Shown here piece after piece: positions 34,980 through 43,808 of a stretch of 64,000 nucleotides of DNA. Source of the DNA: Methylocystis hirsuta. Lineage in GTDB: Bacteria > Pseudomonadota > Alphaproteobacteria > Rhizobiales > Beijerinckiaceae. Under the pieces are notes generated by a model. That model did not search any database, was not told the origin of the DNA, and was given only the letters and a program-made list of their open reading frames with translations. The DNA lies in contig NZ_QWDD01000001.1 of assembly GCF_003722355.1 (NCBI RefSeq), positions 2,967,001 to 3,031,000 of the forward strand, given 5' to 3'. Made by a program: the position numbers and the translations under genes. The first letter of the stretch is position 1; every line of letters starts with the position of its first letter.

Positions 34980-36077
34980 CTAGCCCGCCGCCCGGTTCAA
35001 AACGCCGCGGCGGATCTGATCCTCTTCGATCGATTCAAATAGCGCCCGGAAATTCCCTTCGCCGAAACCTTCGTCGCCCTTGCGCTGGATGAATTCAAAG
35101 AAGATTGGGCCAATGACCGTCTTGGAGAAAATCTGCAGCAACAGACGGCGGGCGCCCGTCGTAAGTCCGTCGATCAAAATGCCGAGCTCCTTGAGCCGCT
35201 GCGTCGGCTCTCCGTGGCCGGGAAGCCGATGCTCCAGCGCGTCATAATAGGCGTCCGGCGGCGCAGGCATAAAATCAAGCCCGTTGTTGCGCATCGCGAC
35301 AACGGTCTCATAAATATCCCGGCACGCGCAGGCGATATGCTGAATGCCTTCGCCTTTATATGCGTCCAGAAACTCCTCGATCTGACTCTTTTCGTCGGAG
35401 CTTTCGTTGATCGGGATGCGAATCTTGCCGCAGGGGCTCGTCATGGCGCGAGAGCGCAAACCTGTCATCTTGCCTTCGATGTCGAAGTAGCGAATCTCAC
35501 GAAAATTGAAGATGCGCTCATACCATGCCGCAAGCGCGTCCATGCGGCCGCGCCGAACATTGTGAGTCAGATGGTCGATGTTGGTCAGCCCCACGCCTGG
35601 GGGATTCGGATCGCGCTCTCCGATCCATCGAAAGTCGATGTCCCAGATCGAACCCTGATCGCCATATCGGTCGACAAGATAGATGAGCGAACCTCCGACG
35701 CCCTCGATCGCGGGAATGTTCAGCTCCATCGGGCCAACGCCGAAGGCGACAGGCTTGGCGCCCAAAGAGACGGCGCGGCGCATCGCTTTTGCGGCGTCGA
35801 CGACGCGGAAGCCGATGCAGCAAACCGACGGCCCGTGCGCTTTCTGGAATTCGGCGGCGAAGCTGTGAGGCTCCGCGTTCAGCACATAATTCACTTCCCC
35901 CTGCCGATACAGCGTCACATCCTTGGAGCGATGACGCGCGACGGCGACGAAGCCCATCTTCTCGAGCAGCGAGGCGAGTTGCGCGGGATCGGGGTGAGCG
36001 AATTCGACAAATTCGAATCCGTCTGTTCCCATCGGGTTTTCGGCGGGCGTTCCAGCGCCGCCAAGCGTCGGGTCCAT
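34980..36077 (-). CDS. hppD: 4-hydroxyphenylpyruvate dioxygenase
   Basis: A 365-residue iron dioxygenase converting 4-hydroxyphenylpyruvate to homogentisate. Two vicinal-oxygen-chelate domains are visible; iron ligands are His in LTNIDHLTHNV, His in EGIQHIACAC and Glu in FFEFIQRKGDEGFGEGNFRALFESIE. The N-terminal 15 residues up to NPMGTDGFEFVEF may be a start overcall, since an ATG at 36032 also fits. It heads the hppD-hmgA-fahA operon and shares a 68-base divergent promoter region with maiA. Confidence 0.95.
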   Translation of the reverse strand: MDPTLGGAGTPAENPMGTDGFEFVEFAHPDPAQLASLLEKMGFVAVARHRSKDVTLYRQGEVNYVLNAEPHSFAAEFQKAHGPSVCCIGFRVVDAAKAMRRAVSLGAKPVAFGVGPMELNIPAIEGVGGSLIYLVDRYGDQGSIWDIDFRWIGERDPNPPGVGLTNIDHLTHNVRRGRMDALAAWYERIFNFREIRYFDIEGKMTGLRSRAMTSPCGKIRIPINESSDEKSQIEEFLDAYKGEGIQHIACACRDIYETVVAMRNNGLDFMPAPPDAYYDALEHRLPGHGEPTQRLKELGILIDGLTTGARRLLLQIFSKTVIGPIFFEFIQRKGDEGFGEGNFRALFESIEEDQIRRGVLNRAAG

Positions 36078-36145
36078 GAGCAGGCCTATACAGCTTCGGC
36101 TGACCTGCTATTTAAATATTGCGTTCCCGATCCGGTTAAAGGCCC

Positions 36146-36778
36146 ATGATCCTTTACGACTATTATCGCTCGTCGGCCGCCTATCGCGTGCGGATCGCCA
36201 TCGCGCTCAAAGGGCTCGTCGTGGAACGCCGCCCCGTCCATCTCTTGCACGGCGAACAGCGTGATCCCGGCTATCGCGCCAAAAGCCCGCTGGCCATTGT
36301 GCCGACCCTTCAGCTTGACGACGGTCGAGTCATTACCCAGTCGCTGGCGATCATCGATTATCTTGACGCGCTGAAGCCCGAGCCGCCGCTTTTGCCGAGA
36401 GACGCCGTTCTGGCGGCGCAGGCGCGGGCTACGGCGTTGTCGATCGCCTGCGAAATTCACCCGCTCGCCAATTTGCGGGTGATAGAGGCGCTGCAGCGAC
36501 AGTTCGACGCCAAGGACGATCAGATCGCCATGTGGCGCAGGTGCTGGATTACCGAAGGGCTGAGCGCGGTCGAGGCGCTTATCGCGCCGCCTGCCCCTTT
36601 CGCCTTTGGCGCCGAGCCGTCGCTTGCCGACATATGCCTCATTCCGCAGGTCTATAACGCGCGGCGTTTCGACGTCCCGCTCGACGACTGCCCGCGCATC
36701 CTTGCCGTCGAGGCGGCTTGCGCCGCGCTCCCTGCTTTCATGGAAGCGCGTCCAGAGGCGCAGCCGGACGCCGAATGA
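36146..36778 (+). CDS. maiA: Maleylacetoacetate isomerase (GST zeta class)
   Basis: A 210-residue glutathione S-transferase-fold enzyme isomerising maleylacetoacetate to fumarylacetoacetate. The N-terminal YDYYRSSAAYRVRIAIALKG holds the zeta signature with Ser-Ser (the usual third-position Cys is Ala), then QSLAIIDYLD for glutathione binding and the C-terminal SLADICLIPQVYNARRF motif. It is divergent from hppD, 68 bases away, and completes the route from homogentisate together with fahA. It ends 4 bases from the convergent bkdB. Confidence 0.9.
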   Translation: MILYDYYRSSAAYRVRIAIALKGLVVERRPVHLLHGEQRDPGYRAKSPLAIVPTLQLDDGRVITQSLAIIDYLDALKPEPPLLPRDAVLAAQARATALSIACEIHPLANLRVIEALQRQFDAKDDQIAMWRRCWITEGLSAVEALIAPPAPFAFGAEPSLADICLIPQVYNARRFDVPLDDCPRILAVEAACAALPAFMEARPEAQPDAE

Positions 36779-36782
36779 GATT

Positions 36783-37883
36783 TTAGGACGCGAGCGTCAG
36801 ATCGGCGATCACAGCGCCCAGGAAGCGGCCTGCTTCGCCGCCGGTGACGACGCGGTGATCGAAGGTCAGGCTCAGAGGCAAAATCCGATGCACGGCGGGC
36901 GCGCCGTCGACAGCGACCACCTCGTCTCTGATCCGGCCGGCGCCGAGGATCGCGACCGTGGGCGGCAGCACGATCGGGGCGGCGTAGCGCCCGGCGATCA
37001 TGCCGAAGTTTGAAAGCGTGATGGTCGCGCCGCGCAGCTCCTCCGGGGGAATGCGCCGCGCCGCCGCGTCCTGCCGCATGCGGTCGAGGCCCTTGCGCAA
37101 ATCCTGCGCGTCGCGGTTGCCGACATCCCGCAGCACGGGCACGAACAGGCCCTCTTCTGAGAGATCCACGGCGACGCCAAGGTCGATCTTCTTCATCACG
37201 CGACGCGCGAAGGCGTGAGGCTCGAACCAGGCGTTGAGCGCAGGCTCCACCTTGCAGGCCTGGGCAAGAGCGCGGATCAGTCGGACAGTCGTATCGCTTC
37301 CAGGGCTCCAGGCATTGATGTCGGCGTCGTCAACGATCGTGGCCGCCGCGACTTCCGCCTGCGCCTGCGCCATGTTGTGAGCCATGGCGCGGCGCACGCC
37401 CCGCAGCGGCTCGGCGGCTTCCGTCTCGCTGAGAATGCTCGCGACGCGCTCGATGTCCTGCGTCGTAATCAATCCGTCCGCGCCGGAGGGCGTCACCATG
37501 GCGAGATCGACGTTCAGCTTGCGCGCAAGCGCTCTTACCGCAGGCGTCGCCCGCACCGCTCCGCCGACGTGGCCGACTGAGATCGGCTGGTCGCGGACCA
37601 CAGCGGCGCTTTGCTGAACCGCGCCCACCACCGAGCCCGCGTCCTCTCCGGCGCCCTCGAAACCTATCAATGGCGCTCCGATGCGAATCACGTCTCCGGC
37701 GGAGGCGAACAAGCGCTCAACCCGGCCGGCGCGAGGCGATGGGATTTCGACGACCGCCTTGGCGGTTTCGACCGCCACGAGCGGCTGATCGACTTTAACG
37801 TCCTCGCCAGCGGCGACGCGCCATTCGACGAGTTCGGCCTCCTGCAACCCCTCTCCGAGATCGGGAAGACGAAAGATGTTCAT
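36783..37883 (-). CDS. bkdB: Branched-chain 2-oxoacid dehydrogenase E2 (dihydrolipoyl acyltransferase)
   Basis: A 366-residue E2. Domains: one lipoyl domain (residues 1-75, lipoyl Lys in VETAKAVVEIPSP), a subunit-binding domain (about 108-150, RATPAVRALARKLNVDL) and the acyltransferase core. The core motif reads SLTFDHRVVTGGEAGRFL: the catalytic His is there but the Asp of the classical HRxxDG is Thr, a variant I have seen described for some E2 branches. It starts within the bkdA2 stop codon (ATGA, 37880-37883). No E3 gene follows; lpdA is 35 kb away. Confidence 0.93.
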   Translation of the reverse strand: MNIFRLPDLGEGLQEAELVEWRVAAGEDVKVDQPLVAVETAKAVVEIPSPRAGRVERLFASAGDVIRIGAPLIGFEGAGEDAGSVVGAVQQSAAVVRDQPISVGHVGGAVRATPAVRALARKLNVDLAMVTPSGADGLITTQDIERVASILSETEAAEPLRGVRRAMAHNMAQAQAEVAAATIVDDADINAWSPGSDTTVRLIRALAQACKVEPALNAWFEPHAFARRVMKKIDLGVAVDLSEEGLFVPVLRDVGNRDAQDLRKGLDRMRQDAAARRIPPEELRGATITLSNFGMIAGRYAAPIVLPPTVAILGAGRIRDEVVAVDGAPAVHRILPLSLTFDHRVVTGGEAGRFLGAVIADLTLAS

Positions 37884-38860
37884 GACGCCTCCATCACTTG
37901 CCGAACGCCGTCGACGATGCGGTCCACGCTTGGAATATATTGCTTCTCCAGCTTCGCCAGCGGCACGATCACGTCATAGCCGGTGACCCTCTTGATGGGC
38001 GCCAACAGCGAGTAAAGCGCGCGCTCGGCGATTTCCGCGGCGACCTCGGCGCCAAAGCCCGCCGTGCGCGGCGCCTCGTGAACGATGACGCAGCGTCCGG
38101 TCTTTTCGACGGAGCGCAGGATCGTTTCCACGTCGAGAGGCTTCAGAGTGGCGACGTCGATCACTTCGATCGTCACACCCTCTTCTTCGAGTTTTTCGGC
38201 GGCGGCGAGCGTTTCGGGCACCATCGCGCCCCAGGTGACGACCGTCGCGTCGGCGCCTTCGCGCAGGATGAAGCAGGCGTCGAGCGGCAACTCCACGCCG
38301 TCGTCCTCGACCTCTTGGCGGAAGAGACGATAGAGGCGCGTGGGCTCGAGAAAGATCACCGGATCGGGATCGCGCACAGACGCCAGAAGCAGCCCGTAGG
38401 CTCGGGCGGGGGATGAGGGCGCGACGACGCGAAGCCCCGGCATGTGAGCGAACATGGCCTCCGGACTTTCGGAATGGTGCTCGGGCGCGTGAATGCCGGC
38501 GCCGCAAGGCGAGCGAAGCACCATTGGACAAGTCAGCCGACCGCGCGTGCGATTGCGCATGCGAGACGCATGATTGATGATTTGGTCGATCGCCGGATAG
38601 ATGAAACCCGAAAACTGGATTTCGGCGACGGGCTTCAGCCCCATCGCCGCCATGCCGACCGCAACGCCGGCGATTCCGCCTTCGGCCAAGGGCGTGTCGA
38701 TGACCCGCTCGCGCCCGAACCGCGCCTGCAGGCCGTTCGTGGCGCGAAACACGCCGCCATTGACGCCGATGTCCTCGCCAAGCAGGAGGACGTCCTTGTC
38801 TTCGCTCATTGCGCGCGCGAGCGCGAGATTGACCGCTTCGACAAGAGTGATTTCAGCCAT
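37880..38860 (-). CDS. bkdA2: Branched-chain 2-oxoacid dehydrogenase E1 beta subunit
   Basis: A 326-residue transketolase-like beta chain. Visible are LGEDIGVNGGVFRAT, DTPLAEGGIAGVAVGMAAMGLKPV and RSPCGAGIHAPEHHSESPEAMFAHMPGLRVVAPSS, all characteristic of branched-chain or pyruvate E1 beta subunits; with the alpha chain it decarboxylates the 2-oxoacids of valine, leucine and isoleucine. ATG 38860 lies inside the end of bkdA1 (8-base overlap), and its stop overlaps the bkdB start. Confidence 0.94.
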   Translation of the reverse strand: MAEITLVEAVNLALARAMSEDKDVLLLGEDIGVNGGVFRATNGLQARFGRERVIDTPLAEGGIAGVAVGMAAMGLKPVAEIQFSGFIYPAIDQIINHASRMRNRTRGRLTCPMVLRSPCGAGIHAPEHHSESPEAMFAHMPGLRVVAPSSPARAYGLLLASVRDPDPVIFLEPTRLYRLFRQEVEDDGVELPLDACFILREGADATVVTWGAMVPETLAAAEKLEEEGVTIEVIDVATLKPLDVETILRSVEKTGRCVIVHEAPRTAGFGAEVAAEIAERALYSLLAPIKRVTGYDVIVPLAKLEKQYIPSVDRIVDGVRQVMEAS

Positions 38861-39962
38861 GACCGTTTCCGTCGCCGTTTGCGCTGCGCCGGGCAAATCG
38901 CCGCGCTTCTTCGCGCTGCCACTGCAGGGCATCCGGGAGCTTTGCGTAGAGATGCTCGAACATGGCGTCGCAGTTCAGCGGCGAGGCGTTCAAATAGGCC
39001 GCAACCTCGCGATCGACCTCTTCCGCACACTCCTTGTGAAGCTCCGCCTCTTGCTCTTTCGACCAAGCGCCTTCGCTCACGAGGTAGGCGCGCAGTCGGG
39101 CGATCGGCTCGCGCGTCCACTGCGCGCGCACGATTTCGGGATCGCGATAGCGTGACGCGTCGTCGGCGGTGGTGTGATCGCCAAGCCGATAGGTGAGCGC
39201 TTCGATCAGCGTCGGTCCGCCGCCCGATCGCGCCTTGTCGATCGCCCGGCGCACCACTTCATGGACCGCGATGACGTCATTGCCGTCGACCTGACGCCCC
39301 TCAACGCCGGCGGCGACGCCCTTTTGCGCGAGAGTCTCCGCCGCGCTCTCGAGTTCGCGCGGCGTCGATATCGCCCAGCCGTTATTGTTAATGATGAACA
39401 CGACAGGCGTCTTCCAGACTCCCGCCATGTTCAACGCTTCGTAAAAGGCGCCATTGGAGGTGCCGCCGTCGCCAATGAAGGTGACGACGACGCGATCCTC
39501 CTTCCGCGCCATCAACGCGTAAGCCGCGCCGACCGCCTGCGGGGCCTGCGTGGCGACGGGGACGCAGTTTGGAAAGTCGCCGCGCGCATTTTTGAAGTCG
39601 CTGCCGCGCTCGTCGCCGCCCCAATAGAGCAGACATTCGGACATCGCCATGCCGCGATAGAATTGCGCTGCATGATCTCGATAGGACGGCACGAGCACGT
39701 CGCGTTCTTCCATCGCCGCGGCCGCCCCGACGCCGATCGCTTCCTGGCCAAGCGCCGAAGCGAAGGTGCCCAGCTGACCGGTGCGTTGAAGACTGATCGC
39801 CTTGTTGTCGAAGATTCTGGTTCGCGTCATCGCGCGATAGAATCCGATCAATCGCTCGATGTCCTTCGCCGATTTGCTGGCCGCCTTGCTGATCTCGCCG
39901 CTCGGCGACAACAGCTGAACAAGATCCATATGGAGATCGAAGCCCATCTCAATGTTTCCCAT
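38853..39962 (-). CDS. bkdA1: Branched-chain 2-oxoacid dehydrogenase E1 alpha subunit
   Basis: A 369-residue thiamine-diphosphate enzyme subunit. The ThDP-binding motif GDGGTSNGAFYEALNMAGVWKTPVVFIINNN lies near residues 170-200; RTGQLGTFASALGQEAIGVG and SYRDHAAQFYRG match branched-chain E1 alpha rather than pyruvate E1. ATG 39962 follows GGAGCGGGGCG; the open frame extends 20 codons further upstream. It is first of bkdA1-bkdA2-bkdB. A Lrp-like bkdR regulator is not seen nearby. Confidence 0.94.
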   Translation of the reverse strand: MGNIEMGFDLHMDLVQLLSPSGEISKAASKSAKDIERLIGFYRAMTRTRIFDNKAISLQRTGQLGTFASALGQEAIGVGAAAAMEERDVLVPSYRDHAAQFYRGMAMSECLLYWGGDERGSDFKNARGDFPNCVPVATQAPQAVGAAYALMARKEDRVVVTFIGDGGTSNGAFYEALNMAGVWKTPVVFIINNNGWAISTPRELESAAETLAQKGVAAGVEGRQVDGNDVIAVHEVVRRAIDKARSGGGPTLIEALTYRLGDHTTADDASRYRDPEIVRAQWTREPIARLRAYLVSEGAWSKEQEAELHKECAEEVDREVAAYLNASPLNCDAMFEHLYAKLPDALQWQREEARRFARRSANGDGNGHG

Positions 39963-40305
39963 CGCCCCGCTCCTGATGAGCGAAGTAGCGCGGCGATAGG
40001 CGAGGTCACGGCTCTGCGACATTTTTTTTGGCGATTTCCCGGCGCCGCAGCGCAGGAAAAGGGGCTCGGCTGCGGGCTTGACTGATTCCGGCTGCGCGTC
40101 CCGACGTGCTGCGCGCGGGCAATGTCGACATGCTCAACTGCAAATTGGCGCAGGGCGCGAATCGCCAACGCCGGCGACGTGCGAGCATAGAAAATCGCTG
40201 GGCGGCGAAGCAGCGCCCTTCGCCCCCTAAGCGCTTCTCCTATCGACGCCGCGATGGACCTTTCGACCGGTCGGCTGCGCGGATCATGCAATTGAGGCGC
40301 TGGCG
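39963..40305. promoter_or_regulatory. Gap between thiolase and bkd operon
   Basis: About 340 bases without a gene on either strand; the promoter of bkdA1 probably lies here unless the operon reads through from the thiolase. No hairpin or conserved box was recognised. Confidence 0.4.
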
Positions 40306-41496
40306 CTAGCCCGGCCGCTCGATCGCCATCGCGGTCGCTTCTCCGCCGCCGATGCAGAGCGCCGCCACGCCCCTTTTTAGGCCCTTAGCCTCCAGAGCGG
40401 CGAGAAGCGTGACGATGATCCGCGCGCCCGACGCGCCGATCGGATGGCCAAGCGCGCAGGCGCCGCCACGGACATTGACCTTCTCATGCGGCAAGTCGAG
40501 TTCGCGCATCGCCGCCATGGCGACGACGGCGAAGGCCTCATTGATCTCAAAGAGGTCGACGTCGCTTGCCGCCCAGCCGACTCGCGCCATCAGTCTGCGG
40601 ATCGCTTCGATCGGCATGACGGAAAAGCGGCTCGGAGCGCCCGCGACCGTGACATAGCCGCGAATGACGGCGAGCGGCGTCGCGCCGGCGCGCTCGGCCT
40701 CGTCGACGCGCATCAGGGCGAGCGCCGCCGCGCCGTCCGATATCGCGCTGGCGTTGGCGGCGGTGATCGTGCCGTCCTCCCTGAAGGCGGGTTTAAGGCG
40801 GGCGATATCCTGCGCCTTGGCCTTGCCGGGCAGCTCGTCGCTGGCGATGGCTCGCGCGTTGGCGCCTTTGCCGAGCGTTATTGGCGCGATCTCCTGCGCG
40901 AAAGAGTCGTCGCTCGTAGCGCGTTGCGCGCGCGCCAGCGACGTCGACGCATATTGGTCCTGCATCTCGCGGGTAAATTGATACTCCGTCGCGCAGTCCT
41001 CGGCGAAAGAGCCCATCAGCCGACCCTTTTCGTAGGCGTCCTCCAGCCCATCCAGAAACATGTGATCGAGGACCTTGCGGTGTCCCATTCGATAACCGGT
41101 GCGCGCGCGATCGAGCAGATAAGGCGCGTTGCTCATGCTCTCCATGCCGCCGGCGACCGCGACCCGCGCGCCTCCAACGGCGAGCTGGTCGCTCGCGAGC
41201 ATCACCGCCTTCATTCCAGAGCCGCACATTTTATTGATGGTGACGGCGCCCGTCGTCTCCGGCAGTCCGGCGCCGAGCGCCGCCTGCCGCGCCGGGGCCT
41301 GCCCAAGGCCCGCGGAAAGGACGCAGCCCATGACGACTTCATCGATGTCGTTCGGCCCCAGGCCGGCGCGGGTCACGGCCGCCTCGATGGCGTGCGCGCC
41401 GAGCTGCGGCGCGGAGACGTCCTTCAACTCTCCCAAAAACGCGCCGATCGGGGTGCGCGCGGCGCCGACGATGGCGACCGGTGCGGCAGCGCTCAT
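40306..41496 (-). CDS. Acetyl-CoA C-acyltransferase (thiolase)
   Basis: A 396-residue thiolase with the acyl-carrying Cys in INKMCGSGMKA (about residue 91), the substrate loop NEAFAVVAMAAM, the GHPIGASGARI helix and the final ALCIGGGEA with the second Cys and its His partner in RGGACALGHP. Such enzymes cleave acetoacetyl-CoA (AtoB-like) or 3-oxoacyl-CoA; here it could complete leucine degradation once acetoacetate is activated, and may serve isoleucine degradation. It is part of the long minus-strand run from 50.3 kb. Confidence 0.93.
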   Translation of the reverse strand: MSAAAPVAIVGAARTPIGAFLGELKDVSAPQLGAHAIEAAVTRAGLGPNDIDEVVMGCVLSAGLGQAPARQAALGAGLPETTGAVTINKMCGSGMKAVMLASDQLAVGGARVAVAGGMESMSNAPYLLDRARTGYRMGHRKVLDHMFLDGLEDAYEKGRLMGSFAEDCATEYQFTREMQDQYASTSLARAQRATSDDSFAQEIAPITLGKGANARAIASDELPGKAKAQDIARLKPAFREDGTITAANASAISDGAAALALMRVDEAERAGATPLAVIRGYVTVAGAPSRFSVMPIEAIRRLMARVGWAASDVDLFEINEAFAVVAMAAMRELDLPHEKVNVRGGACALGHPIGASGARIIVTLLAALEAKGLKRGVAALCIGGGEATAMAIERPG

Positions 41497-41521
41497 GACA
41501 ATCTCCTCATCGGCTGGCGAG

Positions 41522-42595
41522 CTAGCCCCTCCAAGCAGAATATGGCGTCTGATCCCAGCTTTTGAACGCCGGGAGCGGCGTGTCGTCCCCGGCGAGGATG
41601 TCTTCGACGGTTTCGTCGCTCACAGCGTCAAGCCTGTCCGGCGACCATCTCGGGCGCCGGTCCTTGTCGATGATCGCGGCGCGGATGCCTTCATAAAGAT
41701 CGTGGGTCGCCAGCATGCGGCACGCCGCCTTGAATTCATTTGTGAGACACGTTTCGACGTCAGGCGCTCCCGCGGCGCGCAGCAGCAATGCGCGCGTCAC
41801 TTTCAGCGCCGTCGGCGACTTCGCCCTGATGTCCTCCGCCGCGCGCAAGGAGAATTCCGACCCCTCGCGCTCGAAGGCGGCGACCACGTCTGCGACGTTC
41901 TCATGCGCCGTCGCTGCAGCGAGCAACGGCCTGTGCAGCGAGAGCCGGCCGTTGCCTGGCTGGCGCGCGAGGGGCCGCAACGCCGCATCGACATCTCCGG
42001 GGGCCTCGATCGCCACCAGACTGTCGATCAGCGGCTCAACGTCCTCCGCGTGAATCAGAATATCCGCAAGATCGGCCTCTATCGCGTCGGCGGCCGCCAC
42101 CGACGTCGCCGAAAGCGCCAGATAGGCGCCGACTTCGCGCGCTCTCGAAAGAAGCCAGGTCGCGCCTACATCAGGAAAGAATCCGATGCCGACCTCCGGC
42201 ATCGCGACGCGGCTTCGCTCCGTGACCACTCTGCGATTGCCATGCGCAGATATGCCGACGCCGCCGCCCATCACGACGCCATCCATGATCACGACATAGG
42301 GTTTGGGAAAGGAGGCGATGCGGGCGTTCAGCTCATATTCCTCGCGCCAAAAGTCGGCGAAGAGCCGTTTTTGCGAGGGCTCCAGCTCATAGAGAATTCT
42401 CACGTCGCCCCCGGCGCACAGACCGCGATCGCCGGCGCCCGTGACGAGCACGGCGCTGACGCCCGGATCGGTCCCGAAGCCGTCAAGCGCGCGCCGGAAC
42501 TCGCGCACCATCGGCAGCGTCAGCGTGTTAAGCGCCTGTGGTCTGTTGAGGAGGATGCGTCCGAGACGGCCCTCGTGCGAAGCGATGAGATCCAT
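41522..42595 (-). CDS. 3-hydroxyisobutyryl-CoA hydrolase
   Basis: A 357-residue crotonase-fold enzyme. The core GLCAGGDVRILYE (oxyanion hole) and VMDGVVMGGGVGISAHGNRRVVTERSRVAMPEVGIGFFPDVGATW match the HIBCH subgroup, distinguished from ordinary enoyl-CoA hydratases by greater length (about 350 residues) and the PEVGIGFFPDVG motif. It hydrolyses 3-hydroxyisobutyryl-CoA in valine breakdown and would supply the substrate of MmsB. It lies 4 bases after the acyl-CoA dehydrogenase gene. Confidence 0.9.
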   Translation of the reverse strand: MDLIASHEGRLGRILLNRPQALNTLTLPMVREFRRALDGFGTDPGVSAVLVTGAGDRGLCAGGDVRILYELEPSQKRLFADFWREEYELNARIASFPKPYVVIMDGVVMGGGVGISAHGNRRVVTERSRVAMPEVGIGFFPDVGATWLLSRAREVGAYLALSATSVAAADAIEADLADILIHAEDVEPLIDSLVAIEAPGDVDAALRPLARQPGNGRLSLHRPLLAAATAHENVADVVAAFEREGSEFSLRAAEDIRAKSPTALKVTRALLLRAAGAPDVETCLTNEFKAACRMLATHDLYEGIRAAIIDKDRRPRWSPDRLDAVSDETVEDILAGDDTPLPAFKSWDQTPYSAWRG

Positions 42596-42599
42596 ATGC

Positions 42600-43751
42600 T
42601 TACTTCAGCAGCGCGCGCGCGATAATGACGCGCATGATTTCATTCGTTCCTTCGAGAATTTGATGGACGCGAAGGTCGCGAACGATCTTTTCGACTCCAT
42701 ATTCGCTTAAGTATCCATAGCCGCCATGCAATTGCAGCGCCTCATTGGCGACCGCGAAGCCGGCGTCGGTCACGACGCGCTTGGCCATGGCGCAAAGCGT
42801 CGTGGCGCCCGGCGCCTTGGCGTCAAGCGCGGCAGCCGCGCGCCAGAGGAATGTGCGCGAAACTTCAAGCTGCGTGGCCATATCCGCAAGCCGAAACTGC
42901 AGCGCCTGGAATTCGTCGAGCGCGCGTCCGAACGCCTTGCGGCTCCGCATGTAGCGAAGACTATGATCGAAGGCCGACTGGGCGCCGCCAAGCGAACAGG
43001 CCGCGATGTTCAGGCGCCCGCCGTCGAGCGCCGCCATGGCGATCTTGAATCCGTCGCCCTCGCGTCCGATGAGATTTTCGGCCCGCACCCGGCAGTCATC
43101 GAAGATGACGGCCCGCGTCGGCTGCGCGTTCCATCCCATTTTTCGCTCGAGCGCGCCGAAACTCAAACCCGGGGTTCCGCCTTCGACGACGAAGGCTGAT
43201 ATGCCCTGGGGCCCTGGCTCGCCAGTGCGCGCCATGACCACGTAGAGATGGTCGGCGCCGCCCGCGCCGGCGCCCGAGATAAACTGCTTCGCGCCATTCA
43301 AGACGTAGTGATCGCCGCTGCGTTTTGCATGCGTGCGTAGCGCCGCGGCGTCCGAGCCGCTGCCGGGCTCCGTCAGGCAGTAGCTCGAGAGAGTCTCCAT
43401 TGTCGCGAGTTTCGGCAGCCATGTGTCGATCTGGCGCTCGGTTCCGAAAGCGTCGATCAGGCCCGCGCACATATTGTGAATCGAGAGATAGGCGGCGATC
43501 GTCGGACAGCCCATCGCCAGCGCTTCGAAGATCAGCACGCCGTCAAAGCGCGTCAGCCCGGCGCCGCCGGAAGCCTCTCGCACATTGACGGCGGCCATGC
43601 CGAGCGCCGCCGCGTCGCGCAGCGTGTCTACCGGGAAAACATGATCGCGGTCCCAATCGAGAGCAAAGGGCGCAAGCCGATCGCGTCCGAAGTCTCGCGC
43701 CAATTCATGAATGGCTTGCTGCTCGGCGCTCAATTCGAAATAGGACGACAT
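42600..43751 (-). CDS. Acyl-CoA dehydrogenase, probably isobutyryl-CoA dehydrogenase
   Basis: A 383-residue flavoprotein with the acyl-CoA dehydrogenase signatures CLTEPGSGSDAAALRTHA and the flavin-binding YMRSRKAFGRALDEFQ; the catalytic Glu is in the C-terminal HQILEGTNEIMRVII, as in short-chain and isobutyryl-CoA enzymes. With the 3-hydroxyisobutyryl-CoA hydrolase directly downstream, isobutyryl-CoA is the expected substrate. An enoyl-CoA hydratase between the two steps is not adjacent but LiuC or another crotonase could act. Start ATG at 43751; 57 bases from liuE. Confidence 0.9.
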   Translation of the reverse strand: MSSYFELSAEQQAIHELARDFGRDRLAPFALDWDRDHVFPVDTLRDAAALGMAAVNVREASGGAGLTRFDGVLIFEALAMGCPTIAAYLSIHNMCAGLIDAFGTERQIDTWLPKLATMETLSSYCLTEPGSGSDAAALRTHAKRSGDHYVLNGAKQFISGAGAGGADHLYVVMARTGEPGPQGISAFVVEGGTPGLSFGALERKMGWNAQPTRAVIFDDCRVRAENLIGREGDGFKIAMAALDGGRLNIAACSLGGAQSAFDHSLRYMRSRKAFGRALDEFQALQFRLADMATQLEVSRTFLWRAAAALDAKAPGATTLCAMAKRVVTDAGFAVANEALQLHGGYGYLSEYGVEKIVRDLRVHQILEGTNEIMRVIIARALLK

Positions 43752-43808
43752 TCGGCATTCACCGCAATTGCTGAACGTTAATCTGTCGCGGCGAAGCTTT
43801 TTGACAAG

